64,000 nt of DNA from an uncultured Erythrobacter sp. (GTDB taxonomy: Bacteria; Pseudomonadota; Alphaproteobacteria; Sphingomonadales; Sphingomonadaceae): contig CANLZI010000001.1 in assembly GCA_947495555.1 (NCBI GenBank), positions 844,861 through 908,860 on the forward strand. Reading direction: 5' to 3'. This document shows, piece by piece, positions 9,380 through 21,806 of the stretch. Within the stretch, counting starts at the first letter, position 1, and each line of letters opens with the position of its first letter. The notes under the pieces were generated by a model, which was not told the DNA's origin, made no database searches, and saw only the letters and a list, made by a program, of their open reading frames with translations. The translations under genes and the position numbers were made by a program.

Positions 9380-10012
9380 ATGCTGACCGTACACCATCTG
9401 CGTATTTCGCAATCCGAACGCATCGTCTGGCTGTGCGAGGAGCTGGGCCTCGACTATGATCTGAAGCTCTATAATCGCGATCCTGAAACGCGGCTCGCTC
9501 CGCCCGAATTGAAGGCGCTGCACCCAATGGAAATCGCGCCTTTGATCGAGGACAATGGTACATTGCTGGGCGAAAGCGGCGCCATCATGGATTACATCGT
9601 CGGCAAATATGCGCCCGACACCGATCTGGTGCCCGGCCCTGATCATCCCGACTTTGCCCAGCATCTCTATTGGTATCACTTTGCCAATGCGACGCTGATG
9701 ACCAATGGCATGATGGGCATTGCCATCAATGCCGTGGGCGCAGAGATGCCGCCTAGTCTGATGAAGCGGGTGACCAATGCCTGGGCATCGGTTGAGCGCC
9801 AATTGGGCGAGACCGATTACTTTGGTGGCGCAAACTTCACCACCGCAGACATCATGCTCGGTTTCTCGCTCACCACAGCACGCGCTTTCAACGATATGAG
9901 CATCGACCACATGCCCAATCTGAAAGCCTATCTGCAACGCATTGGTGCTCGCCCGGCCTATCAAGCAGCGATGGCCAAGGCTGAGCCCGGCTTCCCGCCC
10001 AAATTGGATTAA
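9380..10012 (+). CDS. Glutathione S-transferase family protein (copy 1)
   Basis: A 210-residue cytosolic GST. The thioredoxin-fold half begins MLTVHHLRISQSERIVWL, with a serine-rich active-site loop near residues 10-12. The cis-proline and glutathione-binding GESGAIMDYI follow, then an all-helical C-terminal half. The ATG follows a GGAGAG site. The 3' 72 bases are 89% identical to a fragment at 10841-10912, showing that a close paralogue once stood downstream. It is probably co-transcribed with the photolyase gene 26 bp upstream. The substrate is unknown. Confidence 0.92.
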   Translation: MLTVHHLRISQSERIVWLCEELGLDYDLKLYNRDPETRLAPPELKALHPMEIAPLIEDNGTLLGESGAIMDYIVGKYAPDTDLVPGPDHPDFAQHLYWYHFANATLMTNGMMGIAINAVGAEMPPSLMKRVTNAWASVERQLGETDYFGGANFTTADIMLGFSLTTARAFNDMSIDHMPNLKAYLQRIGARPAYQAAMAKAEPGFPPKLD

Positions 10013-10128
10013 GGCGATTGGCGGTAATACTGGGAGCACCCCAGCCGCCGCCTGCCACTTTTCACGATAGTCTTGTGCCGAGCGACGGCTAAGCTGGCGA
10101 TCGACCTTCGCTGCTTAGGAGAGCTCGC

Positions 10129-10833
10129 ATGGAACTTATCGGAATGCCGCTGTCGCCCTTCGTCAAGAAGTGCGAGCTGTTGCTGCGCGAGAAGGGGTTG
10201 GAGTTTACCTATCGGCAGATTTCGCCGCTGATCGATCAAGACCAGTATTTTGAGCATAGCCCACTTGGCAAAATGCCGATCCTGCTGGATGGCGATATTG
10301 CCCTGCCCGACAGCTCTGCCATCGCGGTTTATCTGGATGGCATCGCGCCTGACCCCAAAGTGATCCCCGATGATCCCAGGCAACGCGCCTGGGTCATATG
10401 GCTGGAGGAATATTCGGACAGCATCTTGCTATCCCTGTCATCAGGCTTGTTCTTTGCCCGTTTTATCGGGCCGCGTCTGTTGGGACTTCCGGTCGATGAA
10501 GATGGCGCGAACAAAATCCTGGCCCAATCCATGCCGCCCGCCTTCGACTATCTAGAAAGCCAGCTGAAGATCGCCGGAGATTACCTCAGCCCCAGCGGAT
10601 ACAGCCTGGCCGATATTGCGGTTAGTTCGCAGATTTGCATGTTCGAAAGGGCTGGCGAAACGGTGGACGCCAGCAGGTGGCCGCTGCTCGCGCAATGGAT
10701 GGGGCGTATCCGCACCCGGCCAGCATTTCAGGCTTGCCTGGCCGAGGAAGAGCGGTTTTTCGACGTTTGGCAGAACACCGACACCTATCTGCCCAAGGAT
10801 GGAGCCGCCGCTGTGACGCAATTGGGACGGTAA
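10129..10833 (+). CDS. Glutathione S-transferase family protein (copy 2)
   Basis: A 234-residue GST, clearly different from copy 1. It begins MELIGMPLSPFVKKCELLL with a Ser at the catalytic position, has KMPILLDGD with the cis-proline, and PDSSAIAVYL for gamma-glutamyl binding. The C-terminal half is helical. The start is supported by AGGAGAG eight bases upstream. The stop is followed within seven bases by the remnant of another GST gene, so a deletion or replacement has joined the two. The substrate is unknown. Confidence 0.9.
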   Translation: MELIGMPLSPFVKKCELLLREKGLEFTYRQISPLIDQDQYFEHSPLGKMPILLDGDIALPDSSAIAVYLDGIAPDPKVIPDDPRQRAWVIWLEEYSDSILLSLSSGLFFARFIGPRLLGLPVDEDGANKILAQSMPPAFDYLESQLKIAGDYLSPSGYSLADIAVSSQICMFERAGETVDASRWPLLAQWMGRIRTRPAFQACLAEEERFFDVWQNTDTYLPKDGAAAVTQLGR

Positions 10834-10840
10834 TTTGAGC

Positions 10841-10912
10841 CTTGGCGCCCGCCCGGCCTATCAGGCAGCGATGGCCAAGGCAGAGCCCGGCTTCCCGATC
10901 AAATTGGATTGA
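10841..10912 (+). pseudogene. 3' remnant of a third GST gene
   Basis: The 72 bases match the last 24 codons of GST copy 1 (9941-10012) with 64 of 72 identical and no gaps, exactly 900 bp downstream. The frame reads LGARPAYQAAMAKAEPGF, then PIKLD and TGA, preserved to its own stop. Most differences are synonymous, so it diverged while still part of a working gene. No start or upstream half remains; the sequence just before it is the end of GST copy 2. This is a truncated paralogue, not a functional gene. Confidence 0.85.
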
Positions 10913-11034
10913 GCGTTTGGTCTGAAATTGGGCGGGAAGCAGCCCTTCCTTCAGGACGCTTCCTGCTTGTCACATAATCGGTTATCTCGCGTCCAAGCAC
11001 GTTGGTTCTGGTTGCTGTGCTAAAGGGGGGCTTT

Positions 11035-13038
11035 ATGCGTATTTCCTATCTCATCGTGCTTTCTACGATCGCTGGTCCGGCATTTGCGATGCAACCACTC
11101 GATCAACAGATCGACACTTTTACCGCAGAGCTGATTGTTGTTCCGCAAACTAAAGAGATTGCCGATGCCCGCTGTGAACAGGCCGTTTCGATAGGGAATG
11201 CTTCGATCGAAGCCTTAGAAATGCACCAGGGTCCCGCAACAATTTCAGGCGATCTTCAGGCTCTCGATGACTTCGTGCGAGCGAACACTGCTGCGCGAGG
11301 GGAAGCCGCTGTCTGGTTTAATCTCGACATGAATGCAGAGGTGAGGGACTCAGGGCAAGCTTGCCTGATCCGTCTCGATTCTCTTTATGGCCGAGCTTGG
11401 ACCTCGAGGGCAATCTACGACCGCATCGCTGCCATCCCTGATTCAGAAGTCCCGCAAGACCTGCGTTATCCACTAGACCGTTTGTTGCTGATTTATCGAC
11501 TAGGCGGAGTGGACCGCTCGGCGGAAACTCGGGCCCAACTGGAGGAACTGAACAACCAGATTAGCGAAGTTGCGGCGCAGTTCGCCCGCAATATTGTCGA
11601 TGGCGGGCTAAGCGCTGAGTTTGACCCAGATGAGCTTGCGGGGCTGCCGGAGGACTGGTTCCTAGCCCATCCTTTAGGCGATAACGGGCTTATTGAGGTG
11701 ACTACCTCTAACCCCGATTCCGTACCTGTTCTCACATTCGCTCACGATCGTGAAGCGCGTCGGAAGATGTCCACAGCTCGGTCGAACCGCGCGTTTCCAG
11801 AGAATACTGCGGTTCTCCGCGAGCTGGTCCGCTTACGCGACCAGCAGGCGCGCTTGCTCGGCTTTCCAAGTCATGCGCACGCAGCAATGGCCGACAAAAT
11901 GATGGGATCACCCGAACGCGCGGTGGAATTTCTTGAGCGAATGCACGTGGTCGTAAGTGCTGCCGCAAAGCGCGAATATGACGAGCTGCTTGCGTTCGCG
12001 CAGCAGCGCGATCCCGGCGTCGAGCAGCTTAAGGCCTACGATACCACCTATTTCAGCAACCTGCTTTCCTCCGAGAAATTCGGCGTCGATCAGAATGAAG
12101 TTCGGCAATATTTCACCTTGCCCGCCGTGCAGCAGGGCATTTTCGACCTTATGAGCCGGATGTTCGATGTTCGGTTTGTTGAATGGGAGACCGAGGTTTG
12201 GGCTGGCGGTGTAACGGCTTGGGAGATGTATGAAGGCGACGATCTGGTCGGGCGTTTCTACCTTGATCTCAGTCCGCGCGAAGGCAAATTTGGCCACTAT
12301 CAGCAGATGGAGTTCCGTGTCGGCGTGGAGGGCGGCGACATCCCGATTAAACTGCTGGCCACCAACTTTCCCGCCGAAGGGCCGATGTCGCATAGCGACG
12401 TAGAGACCTTCTTACACGAGTTCGGCCATTTGATCGAAGGGCTGTATGCAGATCACCAGGCGCTAGCATTAGCATCACGGGATATGACACCCAGCGATAT
12501 GTGGGAGGCTCCTTCGCAGTTTCTCGAGGAATGGGCGTGGGATTACGAAACTCTGGCCTCTTTCGCTAGGAATCCCGATGGCGAGGTCATCCCGCGTGAA
12601 TTGGTTGATCGAATGAATCTGGCCCGAACTTCTGGCCGGGCGCTGGCCATGAGCCGCTCTCTGGGGCTGTCGGCGGTCAGTATCGCTTACTACGATGCTA
12701 CGCCTGATGCGGACTTTTCCGTGACGTTCAATCAGGAATTCGGACGATATTCCGACATTCCTCTCGACACAGGAGCCCCTTGGGCAGCTTGGGGGCCTCT
12801 GGCAAACAACTCATCGAACTACTACGCTTACAGCTGGTCACAGGTAATAGCGCAAGACTTGCTTAGCCGCTTTCTGGAGGTGGGACTGAACGACAAGGAG
12901 ACAGCAATTGCGTACCGAGACATCGTGCTAAAAAACGGTGCCACTCGCTCGCCCGACGAAATGATCGAACGCTTCCTCGGTCGTCCACTGAGATATGAAT
13001 CTATTGAGAATTATTTGGGCCACGCGGACAGCGATTGA
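11035..13038 (+). CDS. Secreted M3-family metallopeptidase (oligopeptidase-like)
   Basis: A 667-residue zinc peptidase of the thimet oligopeptidase/Dcp clan. HEFGH at 461-465 gives two zinc histidines and the catalytic Glu, and the third ligand is Glu491 in MWEAPSQF. A signal peptide (MRISYLIVLSTIAGPAFA) predicts a periplasmic enzyme degrading short peptides. The ATG at 11035 follows AAAGGGGGG and begins the signal peptide; an ATG further upstream (11002) does not. The codon choice (CTA, AGG, TCT) differs from neighbouring genes, and the gene sits between a GST remnant and a long hairpin, so it may have been acquired at this spot. Confidence 0.9.
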   Translation: MRISYLIVLSTIAGPAFAMQPLDQQIDTFTAELIVVPQTKEIADARCEQAVSIGNASIEALEMHQGPATISGDLQALDDFVRANTAARGEAAVWFNLDMNAEVRDSGQACLIRLDSLYGRAWTSRAIYDRIAAIPDSEVPQDLRYPLDRLLLIYRLGGVDRSAETRAQLEELNNQISEVAAQFARNIVDGGLSAEFDPDELAGLPEDWFLAHPLGDNGLIEVTTSNPDSVPVLTFAHDREARRKMSTARSNRAFPENTAVLRELVRLRDQQARLLGFPSHAHAAMADKMMGSPERAVEFLERMHVVVSAAAKREYDELLAFAQQRDPGVEQLKAYDTTYFSNLLSSEKFGVDQNEVRQYFTLPAVQQGIFDLMSRMFDVRFVEWETEVWAGGVTAWEMYEGDDLVGRFYLDLSPREGKFGHYQQMEFRVGVEGGDIPIKLLATNFPAEGPMSHSDVETFLHEFGHLIEGLYADHQALALASRDMTPSDMWEAPSQFLEEWAWDYETLASFARNPDGEVIPRELVDRMNLARTSGRALAMSRSLGLSAVSIAYYDATPDADFSVTFNQEFGRYSDIPLDTGAPWAAWGPLANNSSNYYAYSWSQVIAQDLLSRFLEVGLNDKETAIAYRDIVLKNGATRSPDEMIERFLGRPLRYESIENYLGHADSD

Positions 13039-13067
13039 GGTTTGCCCCGGCGCCAGCGACTTATAAC

Positions 13068-13100
13068 GGCTGTCCGCAAATGGGTCGTTAGCGGACAGCC
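13068..13100. repeat. Perfect 10-bp inverted repeat between convergent genes
   Basis: GGCTGTCCGC at 13068-13077 and GCGGACAGCC at 13091-13100 form a perfect 10-bp stem with a 13-base loop. It lies between the M3 peptidase stop and the ada stop, which face each other. No T-run follows on either strand, so an intrinsic terminator is possible but not standard. Confidence 0.6.
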
Positions 13101-13142
13101 CCGAATTCGCCATTCTTGCGAGCGCGTGAAATAGTTGCAGCC

Positions 13143-14183
13143 TTACTTGCGACCTTCGCGCCGCAACAATTCGCTTTTGATGTCCGGCCCATAGGCATAG
13201 CCACCCAGACTGCCATCGCCTTGCACCACCCGGTGGCAAGGGATCAGCACGGCAATATTGTTGGCTCCATTGGCTCCGCCCACAGCGCGGCTGGCCTTGG
13301 GATTGCCCAGAGCGGCTGCCAATTCACCATAGGACCGTGTCTCGCCGGCCGGTATGTCTCGCAAGGCCTGCCACACCCGCTGCTGGAACGCGGTGCCTTT
13401 CACATCCAGCGGGATATGCGCGTTGTTCGATGCAGGTTGCTCGACTGCATCAACAATCTGGCCGAGTAATTTTTCAAAAGCCCCGTCGCCGGCACGCAAT
13501 TCGGCCTTGGGAAAACGCGCACGCAAATGTTCCTCCCCTTCATTGAAGGACAAGCAGCACACGCCCTTGGCCGTTGCCGCCACCAACATGGTGCCCAGCG
13601 ACGTTTCTACTGTGGCCCAGTGGATGGTGATCCCAGCCCCGCCCTTGCTCCAATCGCTTGCTGCCATGCCTAATTTTCCCTCCATCGCATCATAAAAGCG
13701 GCTGGGCGCTTCATACCCTGCGTCATACATTGCATCGCTGACAGTGTTGGATGCGGTCAATGCCTCGCGAGCCCGCTCCTCTCGCAAAGCACGCGTATAC
13801 ACCGCCGGTGACATGCCCGTGGCGCGTTTGAACACGCGCTGGAAATGCGCCGCGGAATAGCCGGTAAGCTGCGCCAAATGCTCAAGCGTGGCGCGTCCCT
13901 CACGTTGTTTGATAGCCTGAATTGCTTTCAACACAGCGGCTTCGTCGCGCCCGACATCGTCCGGCATGCACCGCTTGCAAGCGCGCAGCCCAGCACCCTG
14001 CGCTGCAAGACCATCGGCAAAAAAGCGCACATTCTGTCGAGCTGGATGCCGCGCCGCGCAACTGGGTCGGCAATATATGCCGGTTGTCAGCACTCCGGTG
14101 ACAAAGCGTCCATCAAAGGCGCGGTCACGACGCATCACTGCCTCCCACGCCTTATCATCTGTCAGATCTGCAATCTGGTTCAT
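13143..14183 (-). CDS. ada: Bifunctional Ada: methyl-phosphotriester sensor/AraC regulator and O6-methylguanine methyltransferase
   Basis: A 346-residue Ada protein with all domains. The N-terminal zinc site is Cys38, Cys42, Cys69 and Cys72, with Cys38 the phosphotriester acceptor. A central AraC-type helix-turn-helix follows (LEHLAQLTGYSAAHFQRVFK). The C-terminal methyltransferase has PCHR near residue 316. Ada repairs alkylated DNA irreversibly and, once methylated, activates its own and other alkylation-response genes. It is transcribed alone, divergent from the protease gene at 14263; the 79-bp gap would hold its promoter. Both catalytic cysteines are intact. Confidence 0.96.
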   Translation of the reverse strand: MNQIADLTDDKAWEAVMRRDRAFDGRFVTGVLTTGIYCRPSCAARHPARQNVRFFADGLAAQGAGLRACKRCMPDDVGRDEAAVLKAIQAIKQREGRATLEHLAQLTGYSAAHFQRVFKRATGMSPAVYTRALREERAREALTASNTVSDAMYDAGYEAPSRFYDAMEGKLGMAASDWSKGGAGITIHWATVETSLGTMLVAATAKGVCCLSFNEGEEHLRARFPKAELRAGDGAFEKLLGQIVDAVEQPASNNAHIPLDVKGTAFQQRVWQALRDIPAGETRSYGELAAALGNPKASRAVGGANGANNIAVLIPCHRVVQGDGSLGGYAYGPDIKSELLRREGRK

Positions 14184-14262
14184 GACTACCTTCTAACCAA
14201 GTCTGCGCACAGACGCATCCTGAAGCTTGCGGTCAAAGCAATTGCCCTGCAAACAGCAGCCT

Positions 14263-15843
14263 ATGCATAGGATTATGACCTTCTTCTTGGGCGCTATGGG
14301 CTTTTTGGCATTGGCGATCGCTCCTGCCACTCCGGCACAAGCTGATCCGGCCGATATCGAGGCCGCAGCGCGCGGCGTAGTCCGAGTGGTATTGATCGGC
14401 ACCGACGGGAAAGAGGTATATCCGGTCAGCCATGGCAGCGGCTTTGCCATCACCCCCACCAAGATCATCACCAATGCCCATGTTGTGCGCGAGGCCTTGC
14501 AAGACGACACTTTGCGGATCGGGATTGTCCCTTCAGAGGGCGACGAGGCGGCCTATGGCAAGCCCATAGCGATGAGCCCGCGCAATGATCTGGCCCTGAT
14601 CGAGATTACCGAGGGTAGCCTGCAATTGCCGCAACTGACCCTGTCGGGCGGCATCACCGGCGATATGGGCGAGGTTTCTGCTGTCGGATATCCGATGAAT
14701 GTAGACCGCGCACAGGGGCTGGAGATTGGCGACATCTTCCGCTCGCAACCGCCGGTAAAAAGCCGCGGCTTCCTGTCAGGTCAACGCCCTTCGCGCCAGT
14801 TTGACACAATTTTGCACACCGCTCCCATCGCTCGCGGAAACTCGGGCGGGCCACTGCTGGATAGTTGTGGCCGCGTGGTCGGCGTCAACAGTTTTGGCGC
14901 AGATTCGGATGGATCCGATGCCGAGTTTTACTTCGCCGTATCGATGCGCGAGCTGCTGCCATTCCTGCGCGCCAATGAGATAGAAGCGCGGGTCAATGCG
15001 CTGCCATGCCGCAGCCTTGATGATCTGGACAATGCCGAGCGCGCGCGGCTGGATGCGCTGCGCAGCGACGCGCGCGAACGGTTGGCAGCGCGCGAAGCTG
15101 ATCTGCAAAGCAAGCGCAACCGGGCTCAATTGGAGGCGCAGATAGCGGTGATGACCGCGCGTGAGAACGCCATGGCCGCCGCCATGCTGTTGCTGATGGT
15201 AGCACTTGGTGCAGGCTATGTTGCTCAGCAGATGCGCGGCAAGGAAGGCCAACACAAACTGATGATTGTCGCGGGCACTATTGCTTTTGCTGCGCTGTTG
15301 GGTGCGATTGCCCTGTGGAAGACCCGCCCTGGTCTGGAAGAGATTGATGAGCGAGTGGAGCTAGCGATGGGCGATCATCAGACCAGCGATGGCGATCCAA
15401 ATTCCGTTTCTGGCGATGGCACCTTGCTGTGCACTTTGCTGCCCGAACGAAGCCGCGTGACCGGCGCCCGCACCGATGATGTTGAATTTGACTGGGCCGC
15501 AGACGGCTGCGTAAATGGGCGCACTCAATATGGCTTTGTTGGAGGTCAATGGAGCCGCGTTCTCGTCACCGACGAAGAAGAAACGGTTTCGGTCAATATG
15601 TATGACCCGCAGACACGGACCTTCCGCACGGACCGCTATCTGTTGGGCCGCAACGCCATGCGCCAGGCCCGCGCGGCTCGCGGAGAATATGACCCGCCGC
15701 AATGTGGTTTGACTGACGCTGCCAAGCAATTGGGCGAGCAGCAGGCAGGGATTATGTCGCTTTTACCGAACCGTCCCAACGAACGGCTGGTGTATTCCTG
15801 CAATACGGCGGGCCCACCTGTACCAAGGACTGATTTGGAATGA
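14263..15843 (+). CDS. Trypsin-like (S1C) serine protease with two membrane helices and a unique C-terminal domain
   Basis: A 526-residue protein with a signal peptide (ending PATPAQA) and a trypsin-like domain. The triad is His73 (TNAHVV), Asp109 (NDLALIEI) and Ser194 (GNSGGPLL). An Arg/Glu-rich coiled segment follows (about 255-300), then two hydrophobic helices near 304-322 and 333-352, and a 170-residue C-terminal region I do not recognise. There is no PDZ domain, unlike DegP. Both ends are probably periplasmic. The start could also be the ATG at 14275. The stop overlaps the next gene as ATGA. Its role is probably envelope quality control or stress; this is inferred. Confidence 0.85.
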   Translation: MHRIMTFFLGAMGFLALAIAPATPAQADPADIEAAARGVVRVVLIGTDGKEVYPVSHGSGFAITPTKIITNAHVVREALQDDTLRIGIVPSEGDEAAYGKPIAMSPRNDLALIEITEGSLQLPQLTLSGGITGDMGEVSAVGYPMNVDRAQGLEIGDIFRSQPPVKSRGFLSGQRPSRQFDTILHTAPIARGNSGGPLLDSCGRVVGVNSFGADSDGSDAEFYFAVSMRELLPFLRANEIEARVNALPCRSLDDLDNAERARLDALRSDARERLAAREADLQSKRNRAQLEAQIAVMTARENAMAAAMLLLMVALGAGYVAQQMRGKEGQHKLMIVAGTIAFAALLGAIALWKTRPGLEEIDERVELAMGDHQTSDGDPNSVSGDGTLLCTLLPERSRVTGARTDDVEFDWAADGCVNGRTQYGFVGGQWSRVLVTDEEETVSVNMYDPQTRTFRTDRYLLGRNAMRQARAARGEYDPPQCGLTDAAKQLGEQQAGIMSLLPNRPNERLVYSCNTAGPPVPRTDLE

Positions 15844-16235
15844 AGTCTGTATTGAACACAGCCGCCACCGTGCTGATCGGGCTAATCGCTATCTTGCATA
15901 TGTTCATTGCCTGGCTCGAGATGTTTGCCTGGGAAACACGCGGACCGCGTGTTTTCGCTAGCCTTCCGGCAGAGCTGTTCGCGCAAACCACCACAATGGC
16001 GGCCAACCAAGGACTTTATAACGCATTTCTGGCTGCGGGCCTGATTTGGAGCCTGCTGATCAAGGACATGCACTGGCGCTTCAACATCGCCGCATTCTTC
16101 CTGGGATGCATAGCAATTGCTGGGATCTTTGGAGCGCTGACAGTCTCACCCACCATCGCCGTGGTTCAGACCGTGCCAGCCGTCATAGCACTCGCAGCAG
16201 CCTATGGTGCATGGCGCGGTTCACGCAGCATTTAA
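15840..16235 (+). CDS. DUF1304 family membrane protein
   Basis: A 131-residue protein with four transmembrane helices. Its first helix continues into HMFIAWLEMFAW, and MAANQGLYNAFLAAGL follows later; both are typical of DUF1304. The function of the family is unknown. It overlaps the protease gene by four bases (ATGA), so the two are likely co-translated. It ends exactly against the convergent dioxygenase gene. Confidence 0.85.
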   Translation: MKSVLNTAATVLIGLIAILHMFIAWLEMFAWETRGPRVFASLPAELFAQTTTMAANQGLYNAFLAAGLIWSLLIKDMHWRFNIAAFFLGCIAIAGIFGALTVSPTIAVVQTVPAVIALAAAYGAWRGSRSI

Positions 16236-17063
16236 TCAGGCCGCCAGCGCTTCCCCGCTCAGCGTGATGCGATGCATTTCGCGGCGGTGGCCAGCATAAT
16301 CGTTGATCGCATTGTGCCAGCTGGTGCGGTTGTCCCAGATTGCCACGGTGCCCGGCTTCCATTGTAGCCGGCACTGATTGTCATCCGTCAAAGCGGCATC
16401 ACACAGCCGGTTCAGCAAAGGCAGGCTTTCCTCGCGTGTTTGCCCGACAAAATTGATCGTGAAAGCGGTGTTTACATAGAGCAGCTTGCGGCCGGTTTGC
16501 GGGTGACGGATCACCACCGGATGCACCGCGCCCGTTTTCAAATCCTGACCGCGCAGGCTCTTGCCCATATCGGTCTGCGCATACAGACCATCGGCCTTAT
16601 ATACGTGATCTGCGGTGTGAAACGCTTCCAAGCCTTCGATTTCAGCCTTTAGATCATCCGGCAATGCATCATAGGCAGCACCCATATGCGCCCATTCCGT
16701 ATCGCCACCCTTGGGAGGCAGATCGCGCGCAACCAGAACCGAACCCATCGCTGGGATCTGGTCATAAGAATGATCGGTATGCCAAGCCCCGCCAATATTG
16801 GTGGACTGATCGGCTTCTTTTTTGACCACAGCGATTTCATTGAAATCGTCCTGCAACGGGAAATAGTTGTTCACATCAATCCCGCCCCAACGGCGCCCGA
16901 ACTTTATGTGTTCCTCAGGCGAGAATTCCTGATCGCGAAACACCGCGACGCCATGTTCGTAGATCGCCGTCTTGATCTCGGCCAATTCAGCATCGCTGCA
17001 TCCCGCCAGCGTTACGCCGGAAACTTCCACTCCGCATTTTGGAGCCATTGGGGTCAGTTGCAT
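16236..17063 (-). CDS. TauD/TfdA family Fe(II)/2-oxoglutarate dioxygenase
   Basis: A 275-residue non-haem iron dioxygenase. The iron triad is His95 and Asp97 (AWHTDHSYD) plus His250 (WDNRTSWHNAIND). The 2-oxoglutarate-binding arginine is in the following HRREMHR. The ATG at 17063 follows AGGAGAGGACGAA and starts MQLTPMAPKCG, so longer frames are not used. Family members hydroxylate taurine, sulfonates, carnitine-like compounds or herbicides; no sulfonate transport genes are nearby, so the substrate is open. Confidence 0.9.
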   Translation of the reverse strand: MQLTPMAPKCGVEVSGVTLAGCSDAELAEIKTAIYEHGVAVFRDQEFSPEEHIKFGRRWGGIDVNNYFPLQDDFNEIAVVKKEADQSTNIGGAWHTDHSYDQIPAMGSVLVARDLPPKGGDTEWAHMGAAYDALPDDLKAEIEGLEAFHTADHVYKADGLYAQTDMGKSLRGQDLKTGAVHPVVIRHPQTGRKLLYVNTAFTINFVGQTREESLPLLNRLCDAALTDDNQCRLQWKPGTVAIWDNRTSWHNAINDYAGHRREMHRITLSGEALAA

Positions 17064-17306
17064 TTCGTCCTCTCCTGCGAGCTTTTTGCTCTTGCAACAT
17101 TTGTTGCCGTGAATCCTCATTCGACGCAAGTATAGAAGTCCGAGCGCTCATCCTGCCCAAATCCCAAGACTTGCGGGTTGCATCGCAGCATACCGGATGC
17201 TAGGCGCGCGCCAGCTTTGCCGAGGTGGTTGCGATCCATCGGAAACACCCCGGAACCGACAAAGCAACGCATCGTTATTTTTCGGACCTTAAAGGACGGT
17301 AAGCGC

Positions 17307-17864
17307 GTGGATATTTCCGCCGGTATTCAGGCTAGCCTGGCAGGGCGTTACGCCTCTGCTCTGTTTGATCTTTCCTCGGAAGCAGGAACGGTCTCAGCTG
17401 TCGAATCAGACCTCGACACATTGCAACAGGCTTTGACCGAATCGGACGTCATGCGCGAGCTGACGACCAACCCCAAAGTGTCGCGCACCGATGCCGAAAA
17501 AGCATTGGCTGGCATCGCGCCTGTTTTGGGCCTGTCGGAACTGACACAGAATTTTCTTGGTGTGCTGGCGCAGAACCGCCGCCTTGGTCATTTGGGCGAA
17601 GTGATCGCCGCATTTCAGACCATTGCCGCTGCACAGCGCGGCGAAGTAACCGCCGACGTCACCAGCGCCCACGCGCTCAGCGATGATCAGCTTGCTGCTT
17701 TGAAGGACAAGCTGACCGCGCGCGAAGGCCGCACCGTAATGCTCAAATCAAGTGTCGACCCGGAACTTCTGGGCGGCCTCGTTGTAACTATCGGATCGAA
17801 GCGTATCGACGGTTCAATCCGTACCCGTTTGAATTCCCTCGCGAACAAGATGAAAGAAGGCTGA
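17307..17864 (+). CDS. atpH: ATP synthase F1 delta subunit
   Basis: A 185-residue peripheral-stalk subunit (OSCP-like) that links F1 to the F0 b subunits. The core [17 protein letters not shown] near the N-terminus and the C-terminal [20 protein letters not shown] are diagnostic. The start is GTG at 17307, preceded by AAAGGACGG; upstream codons back to 17178 are not conserved. It is the first gene of the F1 operon; the region 17064-17306 should carry its promoter, but I could not assign one with confidence. Confidence 0.95.
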   Translation: MDISAGIQASLAGRYASALFDLSSEAGTVSAVESDLDTLQQALTESDVMRELTTNPKVSRTDAEKALAGIAPVLGLSELTQNFLGVLAQNRRLGHLGEVIAAFQTIAAAQRGEVTADVTSAHALSDDQLAALKDKLTAREGRTVMLKSSVDPELLGGLVVTIGSKRIDGSIRTRLNSLANKMKEG

Positions 17865-17891
17865 CGGCTGACGCCGCTCAGAAAAGGCTAA

Positions 17892-19424
<1,533 letters not shown>

Positions 19425-19436
19425 GGGAGCGCCTCA

Positions 19437-20306
19437 GTGCCCTCATTGAAAGAACTCAAGGATCGGATCGGGTCGGTTAAGTCGACCCAGAAGATCACCA
19501 AGGCCAAACAGATGGTCGCCGCGGCGAAACTTCGCCGTGCGCAGGCTGCTGCCGAAGCTGGCCGTCCCTATGCCGAGCGTTTGAGCGCGGTCATGGCCTC
19601 GCTCGCGAGCAAGGTTTCAGGCGACAGCGCGCCCAAGCTCTTGGCTGGCAATGGCAAGGATCAGCGTCACATGCTGGTGCTGGTCAATACAGACAAAGGT
19701 CTGTGCGGTGGTCTGAACGCCAATCTGGTCAAAGAAGCCAAGCTGCAGGCCAAGCGATTGATCGCCGAGGGCAAGGACGTGTCCTTCTACCTCGTCGGCA
19801 AGAAGGGTCGCGCACCGATTAAACGCGAATATCCCAATGGCATCGCCAAGCATTACGACACCTCGAATGTCCGCACGCCGGGCTTTGAAGAAGCAGACGG
19901 CATTGCTGCCGAGCTGATCGAAATGTTTGACGCTGACCAGTTTGACGTTGCGCATCTGATCCGCCCGAAATTCCAATCGGCGCTGGTCCAGAACCCGACC
20001 ACGACACAGCTGATCCCGGTCCCCTCGCCAGAGGTTGCCGAAGATAGCGATGCCGTGGTTGAATATGAGCCCGGCGAAGAGGAAATCCTCGAAGAACTGC
20101 TGCCACGTTATGTGAAGACGCAGCTGTTCGGCGCGCTGCTTGAACGCGAAGCATCGGAGCAAGGCGCTTCGATGACTGCAATGGACAACGCCACGCGTAA
20201 CGCCGGCGATCTGATCCAGAAGCTGACGATCCAATACAACCGCAGCCGTCAGGCCGCGATCACCACCGAACTTATTGAAATTATTGCTGGCGCAGAAGCG
20301 CTGTAA
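19437..20306 (+). CDS. atpG: ATP synthase F1 gamma subunit
   Basis: A 289-residue central rotor shaft. The N-terminal [20 protein letters not shown] and the C-terminal [20 protein letters not shown] are the conserved helices that fill the alpha3beta3 core. The start is GTG at 19437, following GGGAGC. An acidic loop (roughly residues 200-220) is longer than in E. coli, as is usual in alphaproteobacteria. Confidence 0.97.
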   Translation: MPSLKELKDRIGSVKSTQKITKAKQMVAAAKLRRAQAAAEAGRPYAERLSAVMASLASKVSGDSAPKLLAGNGKDQRHMLVLVNTDKGLCGGLNANLVKEAKLQAKRLIAEGKDVSFYLVGKKGRAPIKREYPNGIAKHYDTSNVRTPGFEEADGIAAELIEMFDADQFDVAHLIRPKFQSALVQNPTTTQLIPVPSPEVAEDSDAVVEYEPGEEEILEELLPRYVKTQLFGALLEREASEQGASMTAMDNATRNAGDLIQKLTIQYNRSRQAAITTELIEIIAGAEAL

Positions 20307-20317
20307 AGTAAGGCTAA

Positions 20318-21784
<1,467 letters not shown>

Positions 21785-21806
21785 AAGCGCCTAAGGAAAC
21801 AAACAC

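Noticed and set aside
17064-17306. Promoter for the F1 ATPase operon
   Set aside because: Several TTGC-like hexamers exist but none has a convincing partner at 16-18 bases, so no call was made.
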